NCBI GenBank assembly: GCA_022606135.1
Contig: JABYQN010000002.1
Location: forward strand, 3,658,001-3,722,000
Source of the DNA: Fomes fomentarius
Lineage: Eukaryota > Basidiomycota > Agaricomycetes > Polyporales > Polyporaceae
DNA: 64,000 nucleotides
Direction of reading: 5' to 3'
The notes below the pieces were generated by a model, which had not been told where the DNA came from, did not search any database, and saw only the letters and a list, made by a program, of their open reading frames with translations. Position 1 is the first letter of the stretch. Every line of letters begins with the position of its first letter. This document shows positions 44,221-57,951 of the stretch, in pieces. A program made the position numbers and the translations under genes.

Positions 44221-46987
44221 ATGGCCGAGACAAAACTCCGGAAACGAAACGCAGGGGTCGCATCCAAAGGGAAGGAAGGAGAGAAGACTGTAACGAATGT
44301 ATGCTCTCTCACACTACTTAGCGCGTCGAGGGATGGGAGGACTAAGGACATACTTTTGACATGACAGGACCAGCCACGTGCTAAGGAGTCTGCGTCGTCT
44401 GCGTCGTCAATCCTCGTTCTCGTGTTACTTAGCGCATTCGCAGTGCTGGTGTACAAGGTGCGTGGCAGCATTCTGCTTCGGGCTGCAGACCCCGAGGTGG
44501 AAGAAGAGTGCTGATGGTGTGGTGGAACCGGTCAAGAACCCCGCGCTGGTAACGGAACCCATATACGAATTCCTCGGATTCGAGACGGAGCTGCAACCAT
44601 CCTCCAGTGTCCGTACGGCGGCAGGGTTTGTCGCGGATGTCGAGAAGAAGGATGCTATTGTTGCCGCGTTCAAGGTAAGTGTTGTGTCGGTCCGGGTACA
44701 ACACGCTCGTTCATCTCCGCGGCTGTTATAGCATGCATGGCTTGCGTACGGTATGTACTCGTTTTGTTGACCTCCGGACTCACCAGCTCATTGGAGCAGA
44801 ACGCGATGCCATGGGTGCCGATGAATACCATCCAATAAGTCACGAAGGCACGAACCTCACCGAGGCAGGAGGTATCGGGTACACCGTTATCGACTCAATA
44901 GACACAATGCTGCTCATGGGGCTGCGAGACGAGTACCAACGCGCGAGACACTGGGTCCAGACGAAGCTATCCTTCGACCGCGACGCGGCCTTCAACACCT
45001 TCGAGGTCAGTCTCCCTCACGATGCTTCACTCATGTCCTGACATTCTGCAGACGACAATCCGCGTCCTGGGTGGACTATTGACGGCATACCACCTCACAA
45101 ACGATCCGCTGTACTTGGACAAGGCGAAGGACCTCGCAGATCGCATGATTCCTGTGTTCGATACCCCCTCACAACTTCCTACATCCTACATCAACCTGGC
45201 CAAGCGCGAAGGCGTTCGTGACAAGGATAACAATGGACTAGTAAGCACCGCGGAGGTGTCCACCCTGCAGCTCGAGTTTCGGTATCTGAGCTACCTCACG
45301 GACAACGACGTATACTGGGACGCAGTCGAAAGGGTGCGGCATGTTCTTTTTTAACTTCCGCTTCCAACGCAGCTCGTATGCGCATTCATTCCGGGAAGGG
45401 GACTTACGTGAGACGGCGCATAGGTTATGAAGACCATCAAGGCATCGGCACTGACGACGGGCCTAGCTTCGATTTTCATGAAGTGAGTCAGGTTCCAGTG
45501 CCTGTGTGAAGGCCAAACGCACGACGACTGAAGCATTGCATCTGATAGTCCTGAAGACGGCCGCTTCGTGCTGTCCGCCATCCGCCTCGGCTCTCGCGGA
45601 GATTCGTACTATGAGTACCTGCTGTGCGTAGCTCGTTCATACTGATCGGAACTCCGCTCTCATATATACCAGAAAACAATATTTGCAGACGGTAAGTCTC
45701 GAGCGTTCTCAGTGCGGACTTCGAAGCTTACAGTGGAAAAGAACATGTCGGAGCCTGTGTACCAAGAGGTATGCACGTTGTCACACTACTTTCCCTTCGT
45801 GCACATCTCATCATGCTGCGGACATTCTAGATGTACATGGGCGCCATGGACGGTGTGCATAACCATTTGATCCAGAAGAGCCAGTATACGCGAATGACAT
45901 ACACGTCTGAGCTCATTCCTGAACGCGACGGAGCCGGGACACTGTGCGTTATCGCCTTTCCCTCAAATCGTTCATCGCTTGTGTTTGTGCTCATTCATAT
46001 ACCCCTTCGACTACATTAATAGCACGTGGAGACTCACGCCCAAGCAAGACCACTTGGCCTGTTTCCTGGGAGGCTCGCTCATGCTCGGCGCCGTCACCAG
46101 CGGTGCAGTATCGCTGCCAGCGTCCGTGCCCCCACGTCCCTCCCAGCTGACCCCCAATGGGTGGCGCGACTGGAAAACCGGCGTGGAGCTCATCGAAACG
46201 TGCATGCAGACGCACGACACCGCGACGGGCCTCTCGCCCGAGATCGTGCATTTCCGCATTCCCAGCGATGGCGTCGTCGGCTCGGGCATCCCCTCAGACT
46301 GGTACATTAAGGGTGCGAGGTGCGTTCCGCGTCCCTGCATCCACGGCCGATGTCGAGCGCACTGGTAGCTGATTGGAATCCCAAAATGCGTCTCGGACTT
46401 GACTTGAACGGCGGCGCGCGCAATCAGACCAGGCGCGCCCGCACCGTACGACGCGCGGTACATCCTCCGCCCGGAGACGGTCGAGTCGCTGTTCATCGCC
46501 TACCGGCTGACGGGCGACGACAAGTACAGGCGGTACGGGTGGAAGATATTCCAGGCGATCGAGAACCATTGCAAGGTCTCGACCGGCGGGTACGCGAGCA
46601 TCCTCAACGTCGACCAGGTGCCGGTCGAGTTCGAGGACAAGATGGAGACGTTCTTGATGGTGCGTTTGTCTCCGGTCCGAGGTCTGGTTTGCGTGTGTTG
46701 TGTGCTCATGGAGGCGATGCGATGCAGAGCGAGACGCTGAAGTATCTGTACTTGCTATTCGAGGACGACTCTGTACTGCCTCTGTCGAGTACGTTCTCTC
46801 TCACTTCTCTTCAGTGTGTCACAGATCACTGACATGAGCCGGGTAGAATACGTGTTCAACACCGAGGTAGGCTTCTCCGCTCCCTTACTGCTTCCATGCA
46901 ATTCGTTTACTGATCCATTTACCCATTCACACCTGCAAGGCGCACCCATTCCCCATCATCCAGACATCGCGGAGGGCGAACTTCTGA
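44221..46987 (+). CDS. MNS1: ER mannosyl-oligosaccharide 1,2-alpha-mannosidase, GH47
   Basis: ATG 44221 starts a type II membrane protein: a basic cytosolic N-terminus (MAETKLRKRNAGVASKGK), then a signal anchor (SILVLVLLSAFAVLVYK). The lumenal GH47 domain follows over many exons: HAWLAY, ERDAMGADEYHPISHEG, GIGYTVIDSIDTMLLMGL, TTIRVLGGLLTAYHLT, STLQLEFRYLSYLT, STWRLTPKQDHLACFLGGSL, YILRPETVESLFIAYRLTGD, SETLKYLYLLFEDDSVL and finally VFNTEAHPFPI, whose Thr binds the active-site calcium. The enzyme trims one mannose from Man9GlcNAc2 in the ER during N-glycan maturation and glycoprotein quality control. HAWLAY sits on a 19-nt microexon, and the intron after the anchor seems to be only 31 (or 41) nt. 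At least ten introns make the borders approximate. Confidence 0.93.
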
Positions 46988-47467
46988 GACTCAAAGGCCG
47001 AGGCCTCGAAGGCGTGGATACACTGAACCGACATGGAATTCTAATCAAGTATTCTTGCATACGCAACACTGTCTATTGTTATTCTAGTTCTTCTGCTATC
47101 GACGGACAAGGCATATTACAAGCATGCAAAGTATATGGATGGGTACATCCAGCGTACATACGAAGATGATGGCTCGACGGCGCACATAGAGGCGCATAAA
47201 ACGAATGTAGGTGCGTGAGGTCATGAGGTAGGTCGTTACTGTAAGTTATCAATATGTATGTATTGGTACAAGTGAGTCCGTTCTTCTGACAGTCCTTCAA
47301 CTTCTCTGCGTTCCTGACACGTATGTGTGCATGCTGCAATGCGTATAAGGATTGTGTTACATGTTTCACTAAAGCAGGTCTTCCAAGTTACCCTGATAAG
47401 TTACGCGTGGGTCATGGATTAGTGCACAACGCGCCGTGTGGGTATCTTCGTCCGCTCTCGGTCAAAG
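46988..47467. other. Convergent 3' spacer
   Basis: This is the spacer between the ends of the GH47 gene (plus) and an unknown minus-strand gene. It is moderately AT-rich with no supported frame. It presumably contains both terminators. Confidence 0.5.
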
Positions 47468-48220
47468 TCAGAGGGCTTTCGCGACGATGGTGGCGTAGGA
47501 GGGGGGTACGACGCGCTTCTCGTCAAGCTCGTCGGCGGAGATGTGTTCCCAAGGCTCGTCGAGCTCGGCGTCATCGGGCATCTGGTCGTCGAGAGCAATG
47601 ACCCCCGGCATGCCCGGAACGAGCTCAAACTCGCCTGCTGTATCCCATTCGCGCGCGTAAGCTATGCGTGTCCCGCGACTATCATGATGAGGATGGTGCC
47701 ACTCACCCTTGCTCTTGCGCGTCTTGCTCGGCTTGACGAATTGCTCGAGGTGCACCTCGAGTGGCTGGACAGCTCCGCGCGCCTGTGCCTCCCGCTCGAC
47801 GACGTCGGCAATGATCTCCTCGACCCCCGGACTCAGCAAGGGAGACGCGTTCTCGTCTCCCATTCCAAAGCCCGCTCCCAATGCGATCCTGGGAAGCTTC
47901 GTACCTGTCCGTCTCCCCGCGCCCTGGGTTGGGGTGGGGTGAGACTCGGAAGCGTTCCGTTCTCTCTCCCGTTCCCGCTCGGCCCGCTCCTTGCGCTTCT
48001 TGGTGCGCTGGCGGTCGTGCTCGTACGCACGCTTCGCCTTGAGCACGAGGCTCTCGCTCTCTAGGGGGACTGAGGGGGATGTGGGGCGTGTGGCGGGATC
48101 GGCCTCTGCCGCAGCTGGGTGCTTCGGCGTTAGGGCGGTATTGTTGTCCACGGTGATGAGGGACGCTGTGCGCGATGCGCGGCGGGCACGGAGTGAAGAG
48201 GCGGTCGTGAACACGGGCAT
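47468..48220 (-). CDS. Hypothetical intronless protein, 250 residues
   Basis: A single uninterrupted frame runs from ATG 48220 (MPVFTTASSLRARRASRTAS) to a stop at 47468. The N-terminal third is Ala/Thr/Pro-rich and disordered-looking. A strongly basic charged helix (RQRTKKRKERAERERERER) follows, which could act as a nuclear localisation signal. The C-terminal part includes VEEIIADVVEREAQARG, FELVPGMPGVIALDDQMPD and an acidic DDAELDEPWEHISADELDE. I recognise no domain. Lack of introns is unusual among its neighbours. The length and charge pattern suggest a small nuclear protein, but this is a guess. Confidence 0.65.
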   Translation of the reverse strand: MPVFTTASSLRARRASRTASLITVDNNTALTPKHPAAAEADPATRPTSPSVPLESESLVLKAKRAYEHDRQRTKKRKERAERERERERNASESHPTPTQGAGRRTGTKLPRIALGAGFGMGDENASPLLSPGVEEIIADVVEREAQARGAVQPLEVHLEQFVKPSKTRKSKGEWHHPHHDSRGTRIAYAREWDTAGEFELVPGMPGVIALDDQMPDDAELDEPWEHISADELDEKRVVPPSYATIVAKAL

Positions 48221-49611
48221 TATGATGATGATGATGTGTGGTGTATTATAGTGGTATGTTGTGTTGCAAGATAGATAGATAGGGTATGAAGGTTACAATG
48301 AACTTGAGACTGAAGAGAAATGAAGCAGAAGGGAGTCGATGCTGACGGTGGGTGTGGTACTGTGTGGATGGTGGTGGTACGAGAGCAAGATAGAGTCGCT
48401 GGGCGTATGGGAGATAAGAGAGCGACCGGGCGGGCGGAGTACCTCCGCCGTCAGAGGCTGCGTCCGTGATAGTGGAGCGCTGGCACGGTGGCGAATCTGG
48501 AGTACGGGATTCGTGGTATTATAGGTAGGCACGGGACCGGATCCTGACAAGGTCAGACATGTCTGAGGATGTGAGCACGTTGGTAGTAGAGACTCGAGAG
48601 CAGTGCCACAAGACATGGCCTGAGTAACCTCTCTCGGGCTATGACGCAATAGCGCAGCCATGTGCGCTCCGGTCGGTGCGTACCGTATCTGGCCATCTGT
48701 GGTATCGTCCCACCCACAGTCAAACAGCACTCCACAATCAGACAAAGGAATGAATGTGAGTACCTTTGCGAGCGAAGGGTGACACTGCATGCTACGTCAG
48801 TACCTCTCCGGTGTCCCCTGGCCATTAGTACAAATAGAGGTTGGCGATTTCATGCTGCATCCTCACCAACGTGCATACATACACTCGCACGGACGTAGTA
48901 AGATCGTTGCGATAGACTGCGGGAAGTCACGAACCTACTGGCGGTCTTTCGACACCTGGCCCATGAATATGTGCCATCTCGTTCATTCAAGCTCACACAG
49001 ATACCAGACACCCGTCATAGAGAGCGGTGAGGTATATATATCACTAACCTGCAGTTAGACCACACAGTGGCGCCCAAAGCCGAGAAGTGATGGGGGCCGA
49101 CCTTCGTCCGACGTCCATGCAAATTTTCAGTAAGATTTGCGCAGTTGGACGTATCGATGAGCTACTCAGCTAGATCGCAACTCGAATTTGACTCGACCTT
49201 GAAGCTGAGCGCGAATAGCAAAGAAGGCGTGCTAAATCTTCCTACTAGTCTAGACGAATGTCTGGGCTACCATTCGCAGGGGATCGTCGAGAGCGGCGTC
49301 CTGGCTTCGGAGAGATGTCGCAGTACAAGTCTTTATGACGCGACCTGGGCCGACTGGCCGAGTCTCGAGTCAGGGCACTATCTGGCAACACGCAAGAGTG
49401 CCGGCCGTAGTGCGAAGACGTGAAATAAATCGTCCGAGGGAGAAGAGGACCGCATCGTCCGAGCGTGAAGTGACTTGGAACAGCATAGAACGCTGATAAG
49501 CGCCCTTTCTACACCTTCTGCTTTGGGGTACCGTGGGAACTGAACGCGATTAGAAGAACGCGCGCGAGGTCGCGACTCGAGGCAATCATCTCTTTCTTTC
49601 GTACCATCGAT
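48221..49611. other. Divergent promoter region upstream of enolase
   Basis: This 1.4-kb spacer separates the unknown minus-strand gene from enolase. It includes a TATA-like GGTATATATATCAC at about 49030. A minus-strand frame (48293-48790) and a plus-strand frame (49145-49423) show no domain. A pyrimidine-rich stretch (TCATCTCTTTCTTTCG) directly precedes the enolase ATG, as is common for highly expressed fungal glycolytic genes. Confidence 0.5.
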
Positions 49612-51712
<2,101 letters not shown>

Positions 51713-51951
51713 TAAACACGCGACGCGTCCGTCCCGTGATCGCGTTGCTGATCAGGGAGCGCCCAGGTTATGGCTTCCGAGTCGCAACTCATCCGAAACC
51801 ATCATCTTGACACTGACGACCGAAAGGCGTTAACGCCTCCCTTGTACTCTACCTCTGCAACCACCACAAACCCCTACTCTGTGAGCCACTAGCTATCCTG
51901 TGCTGTAATGTGAGTTGCTAAGCTGAGAGACACGACTCGAATTGTGCGCTG

Positions 51952-54043
51952 ATGTGTGTGCACAGGGATCCAAGCACGGTCATTGCGGCCGGCCCAAGCA
52001 ACATACCTCCACCTATCATCTCGCCTCATCTCGGACAGCGAAACCCGGAAGCTCAAAAGAAGAAGCGGCCGAAACGAAAACGCCTCGCCAGCGAAGCTAG
52101 CACGAGTGTAAATGGAGAGCATGCAGAGGCCGCAGCGGACGGAGAGACTGAGTCTGTCATCGTGGAGACAGAGGTCTGGAGTGCACCATGGGTGGAAAGT
52201 ATGGGCGTGACAAGCTATGAAAGTAAAGAGCAAAGGTGCGTTTCCTGCTCGTGTTAGAAGATGGGGCAGACTTGGTGAGACGCTACGGGCCCGGTTAGGC
52301 TGCATGACGAGATCGTGGCGTTCTTCAACTACATCTCGCCGACGCCGGATGAGTGCCATGCGCGCGCGATGGTTGTTGCCAAGATCACAGACGTTGTACG
52401 AAGGCGGTTTAACTACTTGAAGGCCTCCGTGGACATCTTCGGGAGCTTCGCGCAGAACTTGTATCTCCCAGATGGGTGAGTCTCGTTCTTGTCTCATCCC
52501 CTTGTGCTCTCCTGACCGCCACCTGTAACCCCGACTGTGCTCATGATGTACGTGCTTGCGTCTGTATGTGCGCATATAGCGACACGGACCTGGTCATCAG
52601 TACCCCCTACCCGCTCGATGACGAGACGAGGAAGCGGACGCTTTTCCAGCTCGCCAGCGCGATGCGCAACACCTGCGTTACACCGCACGTCCAGGTCATC
52701 CCTCGTGCGCGCGTGCCCGTTGCCTCCTTCCAAACCATGCCTGAGCTCGGTAAGCATCTCCCTTCTTGCCGCGCATTACGTCCACCGTGCTCTTCCTTAT
52801 TACCATGCTGACTCCCCCATGGCGTACGTTGCCTGTCTTCGCACGCGCGCTGCGCAGGTTCGCTCAAGATCGACATCAGCGTGAACGCCACGGACGGCAT
52901 GACAGCGGTGCCAATCCTCCGGGACTGGTTTGACAAGCTGCCTGCGCTCCGGTTCTTGGTGCTGTGCATCAAGAGCTTGCTGTCGCGCTACGATCTGAAC
53001 AACGCGTCGAGCAGCGGGCTGAGCAGCTATGGAGTCATCCTCCTTGCTATCAACTTCCTGCAGATTAACCCCATGGGCCGGCCCATGGCGCTGCTCGAGC
53101 AGCCCATGGAGAACGAAGCGCTAGGTGTCCTGCTTATGGACTTCCTTAACTACTACGGGAACAAGTTCAGATATGCCGACTCGGTGGTGTCTGTCACCCA
53201 GGGGAAGCTGCTCTCCAAGAAGGAGAAGGGCTGGGAGAACCCCAAGTTTCCCGGGGCGTTGTGCATCGAGTGCATGCTGAAGCCAGGTATGTGCGCATGG
53301 CGTGTGGGTGCTGCGGCAGTTAAACGTTGGAAATGAATGCTTACGAAGATGTACATGTACAGAGAACGACGTTGGCCGACCGACCAGCAAGATCGGGAAG
53401 ATCCGCCAGCTGTTCTCTGACGCACATGTGGCACTCCGGGCGTATGCCTTCTCGAACTCGGTGATTGCTTATAATATACTTGGCACCGTCCTCGGTGTCT
53501 CCGAATCTGTCCGTACTGTGCTTTTTTTTTGTCCACCATAGGTGTTCTTTCTAACCGTTTCATGCACATCTTCACGTACAGACACTCGCCCATCGCATCT
53601 TGCTCAAGGAGATCGTCACGTCTGGACGATTGACTCAAGCACTCGCACAGGTAGAACAGCTATCCGCCACCCTCCACCAACCTTACCCCAGATACAACAA
53701 CTCGCGGCCGTACAACGGTAACGACCGTGCCCCTCGTGGCCTTCCTCCCAGACCGCCTCCGCCTTCGAGGCAACAGCCCTCGTCTGCCCACCACAGTCTG
53801 CCTCCCCGTCCTGCACAGAGGACGCCATACGTCCCTCAGGGCCCGAGCATGCGCGAGCTCAAGGAGAAGGCTCAAGCTGCTGCTGCAGATGCCAATGCCA
53901 ATGGTGACGGTAAGAGTCATGACCAAGGCGGCAAGGGTAATGGCGACGCGAAGAATGCGAATCCCAGCTCGAGTATGGGTTCGAGCGCGGATCCGCCACA
54001 AGGAATGCGGTCTCCGCCTAGAAGGCGGCGGAAGGCGGCTTGA
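51952..54043 (+). CDS. TRF4: Non-canonical poly(A) polymerase, Trf4/Cid14 type (TRAMP complex)
   Basis: The N-terminal region is basic (EAQKKKRPKRKRLASEAS), followed by EVWSAPWVESMGVTSYESKE and RLHDEIVAFFNYISPTPDE. The nucleotidyltransferase core has FGSFAQNLYLPDGDTDLVIS, which carries the G-S motif and the first two catalytic aspartates (D-x-D), and the third in GSLKIDISVN. The central and PAP-associated domains are clear: GLSSYGVILLAINFLQ, ALGVLLMDFLNYYGNKF, then AYAFSNSVIAYNILGTVL. The tail is Pro/Arg-rich. Trf4 adds short oligo(A) tails to aberrant nuclear RNAs as part of TRAMP and so feeds the exosome. The start is uncertain. ATG 51952 is open into the protein. ATG 51769 (MASESQLIRNHHLDTDDRKA) looks more natural, but its best donor (GTGAGC at 51880) is out of phase with the next exon. 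Confidence 0.88.
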
Positions 54044-54687
54044 GCTCTCGTCGTGATCTGACAAATTGACTTGTGAGTGCTGTCTGAAGAGTCTTGCTTT
54101 GTGTATGATTTGATTAGTCTTCGTTTCCTTTCTGTCTGTCTGTCGAAGCACCTGGCACGCGTCCTCGTCGATGTTGCTGTTGATCTCGTTGATCTTATCT
54201 TGTACTCGTACGCTCGATTTGTACTCGCACTCGCACTCGCACTCGCACATGCACTCGTACCGCGCATACCCATACTCGTACTCGTACACGTTGCATTGGA
54301 TATTGGATTCGGAAGATGTTTGCTTTGCTTTGTATCGTATAATGTGTATGCATCTCTAGTAGTCCTAGTCAAGGACGGATCATGCCGCCTCGTTCAAACT
54401 GCAGCTTGTCTTGAACGTTCATACGTCGATGCGACACACATCCCTGGTCGGAGACTACACATTTCCGGGCAGCTAGAAGATATGATAACTAGTATTGAAT
54501 CATCCATGTCGGTAACCAGGCATATGAGTACAACAGCTTCCTAGGTGTTAGTAGGGAGATACATGAAACGACGGCATACGGGAAGGAGAACGGTGGAGGG
54601 CATATATGGACAGACAGTAGTGGGGCAAGAAGGTTTGCATGAAGGCATGAGGGATTAACAACCGGGTTCGCAACTTCCCTGATCTTG
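54044..54687. other. Convergent 3' spacer with ACTCGC microsatellite
   Basis: This spacer holds the 3' ends of the Trf4 gene and the membrane-protein gene at 54688. It contains a short ACTCGC repeat at about 54228-54247 within a longer degenerate tract of ACTCGTAC-like words (about 54204-54290). Open frames across the tract on both strands are repeat artefacts. Confidence 0.6.
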
Positions 54688-56004
54688 TCAGTTATACATT
54701 GTGGCGTCGTACCGCGGAGGAGGGACGTCATCAGGCATGGGAGCGCAAACGTGTCCCTTTGACCTTGTGTCAGCAAGGGTGCTGTCGGGATAGTGCGCAG
54801 GGACCACTGGAGATGGGCTGCTCGGATGGGACGGAGCAACGGACACAGGGACCGCAGGCGACAATCGTTCAGTAGATTGCCGCGGTGTGGTGTCCGAGGT
54901 GCTACGGCCTGCCAGTGAGGATAGTGCGGAGGCACTGTCACTGAAAGACGCCGGTTCCGAGATACACAGGGAGGAGCGGGGAGTCTCAGCGTCCAGGGAC
55001 AATCGAGATGCTGCTCTCATGGACTTGATTAGGTCCGGCCGTTTCATAGAGCCAGCGTAGATTCCATCAGATTCTTGTACGGTGGGAGAATGTCCCGCAG
55101 ATCGTCTGTACCGCCGGGTATACCGGTACCACGCGAAGACTATCACGAGGAGGAGGAGAGCCTCCATTACTCCGAGAGTACCGATGGCGACCGCCGCGGG
55201 GGTCATAGAACCTGCAGCGTGCGGTGCTTGGGCGGAGTTCTGCAGAGGACCCTGCGAGAAGTGCGATCGGTGAGTTTACAGTCGGAAACACAAAGAAAAT
55301 GCGAGACGTACTGCGACAGGTTCTGTCTGATTCGCAGCTGTGGTACTAGGTTTGAGGCTTGAGGGTAGGTCGGCGATACTAGTACTGCTACTAGCAACAC
55401 CTTCTGTCCCAGTACTGGCTCGTTCGTCGTGCAAGGTAGTGGCAGTAGGTGTCTCCTCCGAATCCCCTGGCAGCGTCACGTTTGGCTGGACGGTCGTGTT
55501 CGTCCTCAGAGTGACGATGATACGCGAAGTGGACTCAGAGTCGCCGGATACGACGGCATGTAACACCGATCCTGGAGTGCGCTGAGCAGAATGGGAGAAC
55601 GAAATGCTAGTGGAGGGGTCGCAAGCGTCATCGTCGGTGGATATCTCCATCACGTCGCCCTGGGAGTTGACGACTTCTGCAGTCATGTGTGACGACGATT
55701 CACAAGAAGAATCACCGTCGGAGTTGATGCGTTTGGTGGGACTGGCTTCATGATCCGGGAGGGGGAGGAGGATCGCTGATGCTGCGCCGCTTTCGCCATT
55801 GCCCTGTCCGCACTCTGGACAATTGAAATTGGGGTGCGGAATTGAGACAGCGAGTGCCAGAGCCCCGACGGCATTGGTCACAACACTCTCATCTTTTGCA
55901 CGAGGAATGGCACGCGCGGAGGTTGCTGTACCGCACGTGAACAGCACGAGCACTTGAAGCATGCCGCTCTGAGGGACTCCAAAGAGGCTTGTACCACTGG
56001 GCAT
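54688..56004 (-). CDS. Single-pass membrane protein with Ser/Thr-rich ectodomain and PPxY tail
   Basis: The start is ATG 56004 (context ACCAATG; ATG 55962 is an alternative). A hydrophobic leader (MLQVLVLFTCGTATSARA) looks like a signal peptide. The ectodomain is long, acidic and rich in Ser and Thr, with several N-x-S/T sites, and is probably O-glycosylated. An intron (about 55246-55305) joins EPVA to GPLQNSAQAPHAAGS. One transmembrane helix follows (IGTLGVMEALLLLVIVFAWY) with a stop-transfer basic cluster RYTRRYRR. The cytosolic tail of about 150 residues is Ser/Pro-rich and ends DVPPPRYDATMYN. PPRY fits the PPxY motif bound by WW domains of Rsp5/Nedd4 ubiquitin ligases. No enzymatic domain is visible. 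It may be a wall sensor-like protein, but that is inference. Confidence 0.75.
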
Positions 56005-57951
56005 TGGTAAACACAGGCGTTCCCTGTCGAAGTGTTCGTAGCTAGTGTAAGCATCTCTCAAGGAGGGGTTTGACGCTGTGGTACTGACTGCTGTGGGGCG
56101 AGAATGACAATGGATGGGGCCCGACTTTGGCAACACTCGATCAAGTCCGGTGTATTTGAACTCCGGGACTAAAACTGTTTCTCCTTATTGTGCAAGGTAT
56201 GCACCCAAGTCCTGGTCGCCGTAGCAGTATTGCGTCTGCATGGTTATCCACGCAATGTTCTCTGAATAGAGTGCACTGGCCGTGTGTGAGACATAGTCAC
56301 TGGCAGAGACTAACTGTTCTGACGACAATGGAGAAGTCGAAGGCTGTTGTCGGATATCTGGACAAGCATGCACCTGCATATTGCTGCGTCGAGTGCCACG
56401 GCTTCTGCACGAGGATACAATGCGGAAAGAATACTGGCTGGATATTTCTTATCGATGAAGGATGGGAACTCCGCGGCTTACACCTGGTTCCATTTTTGGT
56501 GGCCGAGCGCCCAACTGCCACTACGTGCACGAGCCCAAAGGTTGTGTTGGGATAGGCATGGGAAATCTCGGGGCGGTCTTACCTTCCCCAGAAAATTGAC
56601 CTTTGGGGAAAGGTTGAATTTCACTATTATATGCAGCGCCTTTCACAGGGAGTGAAAGGAAACCTATAACATCATCGATTACAGGGCCGGACAGTATCAC
56701 TTTCCCATCACTTTCCTGTGCTTGACCCAATATGGGTCGGTGGCAGCATTGAGAAAGGTTATGTTTTGCACCAAAAGACTCTGAGACAAACTTACCCGAG
56801 TTGGGAAAGTGTACCTTTTGCATCAGGCGTCAGATTGCCACGGTTTTTTCTGACTTTGTCATGCATTTCCCCCCGTGCCCTGTCCGGTGTGAAAGGTTGC
56901 CAAACCTGCTCATGGAAAACCATTGGCAAACTGTTGGGATAGTTTACCTTTCCCGTGAGAATATGATTTTGGGTAAGGTAAGACCACCCCGAGATTTCCC
57001 ATGCCTATCACAACACAACCTTCGGGCCTGTGCATGTGGTGTGCACAGCACACTTTGCACACGACAAAGTCGAAAATTATGAAGGAGGTCAGTTCACGTT
57101 GGCACCTTGATTGGCCGAAAAAACTCATTTTGAGGCATGTATGAGCACATTGATCGATTTATATGCCTCACGAGGTACAGAAATCCACTTTTCGGCCTGC
57201 CTCAGTAACCACGTCAGAGGGCGCCAAACGTCCGCAACTTTGAACAAGGCATTAGAACCCCGGAATTGCTCACAGGTTATATAGCATTGCACATAGATGG
57301 TAGAGAGTGTGTATATATCATGCTAGGAAGCTCTAGGGCGAAGAGAAGAGGTTTTCGTGGCCGGATCCTCGTCAGAAATCCGGGATTAATCTGACTTCTG
57401 TAACTTACAAACCCGAGTATCCATGGAGATTCCGAAGGTGTAGGTGTGTTTGCAAGGCTTGTAGCAGTATATATCACCAGTCTCAGAGCAAGGGATGCAG
57501 CGGCAAGGGCACAGTCGATTTGTTTGTATTTTCTGACTTTTTCGTGTCGAAAGTGCGCGCGCGTCAGTCGGAGATGAGCGGCCACAATTTCGGAAACAGC
57601 TGTAGTACGACGAGGGATAGTAGTTTACTCACGTGAGAGATAGGCTGGATATCCGACGCAACGCATTCGGGCCTAGATAGGTCTGGATTGGCAGCTGTCA
57701 CTTAACTATTTGCAAGAGGCCTGAGAACAACCCATTGGCGGACAGCATGATTGTGGACGGCTTTCGGACATCCAGATATCCAGAGAAGCACAGCCACTAA
57801 TATGAATGAGGCGCTGCTACTGCGCAAACGTATTTTATACTGAACGAGGACGCCAGGCTCTTTCACCGCAGGACGCGATGCGGCGTCGACTGCGATGTAA
57901 TCAGTCTCGGTATTTGGCTCTACACAAGACAATCATCATTGAGGGTAGGCC
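56005..57951. other. Intergenic region with a non-autonomous DNA transposon
   Basis: This 1.9-kb spacer lies between two minus-strand membrane-protein genes. It holds the CACTA-like element at 56519-57041 and a second imperfect inverted repeat at about 57090-57240. The rest (57260-57950) is upstream sequence of the gene at 54688-56004 or 3' flank of the gene at 57952-59230, without a supported frame. Confidence 0.55.
56519..57041. mobile_element. 523-bp non-autonomous CACTA-like transposon
   Basis: The terminal inverted repeats are about 71 bp (56519-56589 and 56971-57041) with about nine mismatches. They start CACTACGTGCACGAG on the left and, on the complementary strand at the right, CACCACATGCACAGG. 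Both share GGTTGTGTTG-GATAGGC and ATGGGAAATCTCGGGG. The element is flanked by the 3-bp direct repeat TGC (56516-56518 and 57042-57044). The interior carries several copies of a GGGAAAGGTT-like word in both orientations, which look like subterminal transposase-binding repeats. No transposase is encoded. CACTA ends, the 3-bp duplication and subterminal repeats place it with CACTA/EnSpm-type elements. Confidence 0.88.

Noticed and set aside
48293..48790. 165-codon minus-strand frame with the phrase FIPLSDCGVLFDCGWDD
   Set aside because: It briefly suggested a metallo-beta-lactamase N-terminus of the CPSF/Integrator type, but the rest shows no HxHxDH motif and ends in low-complexity sequence.
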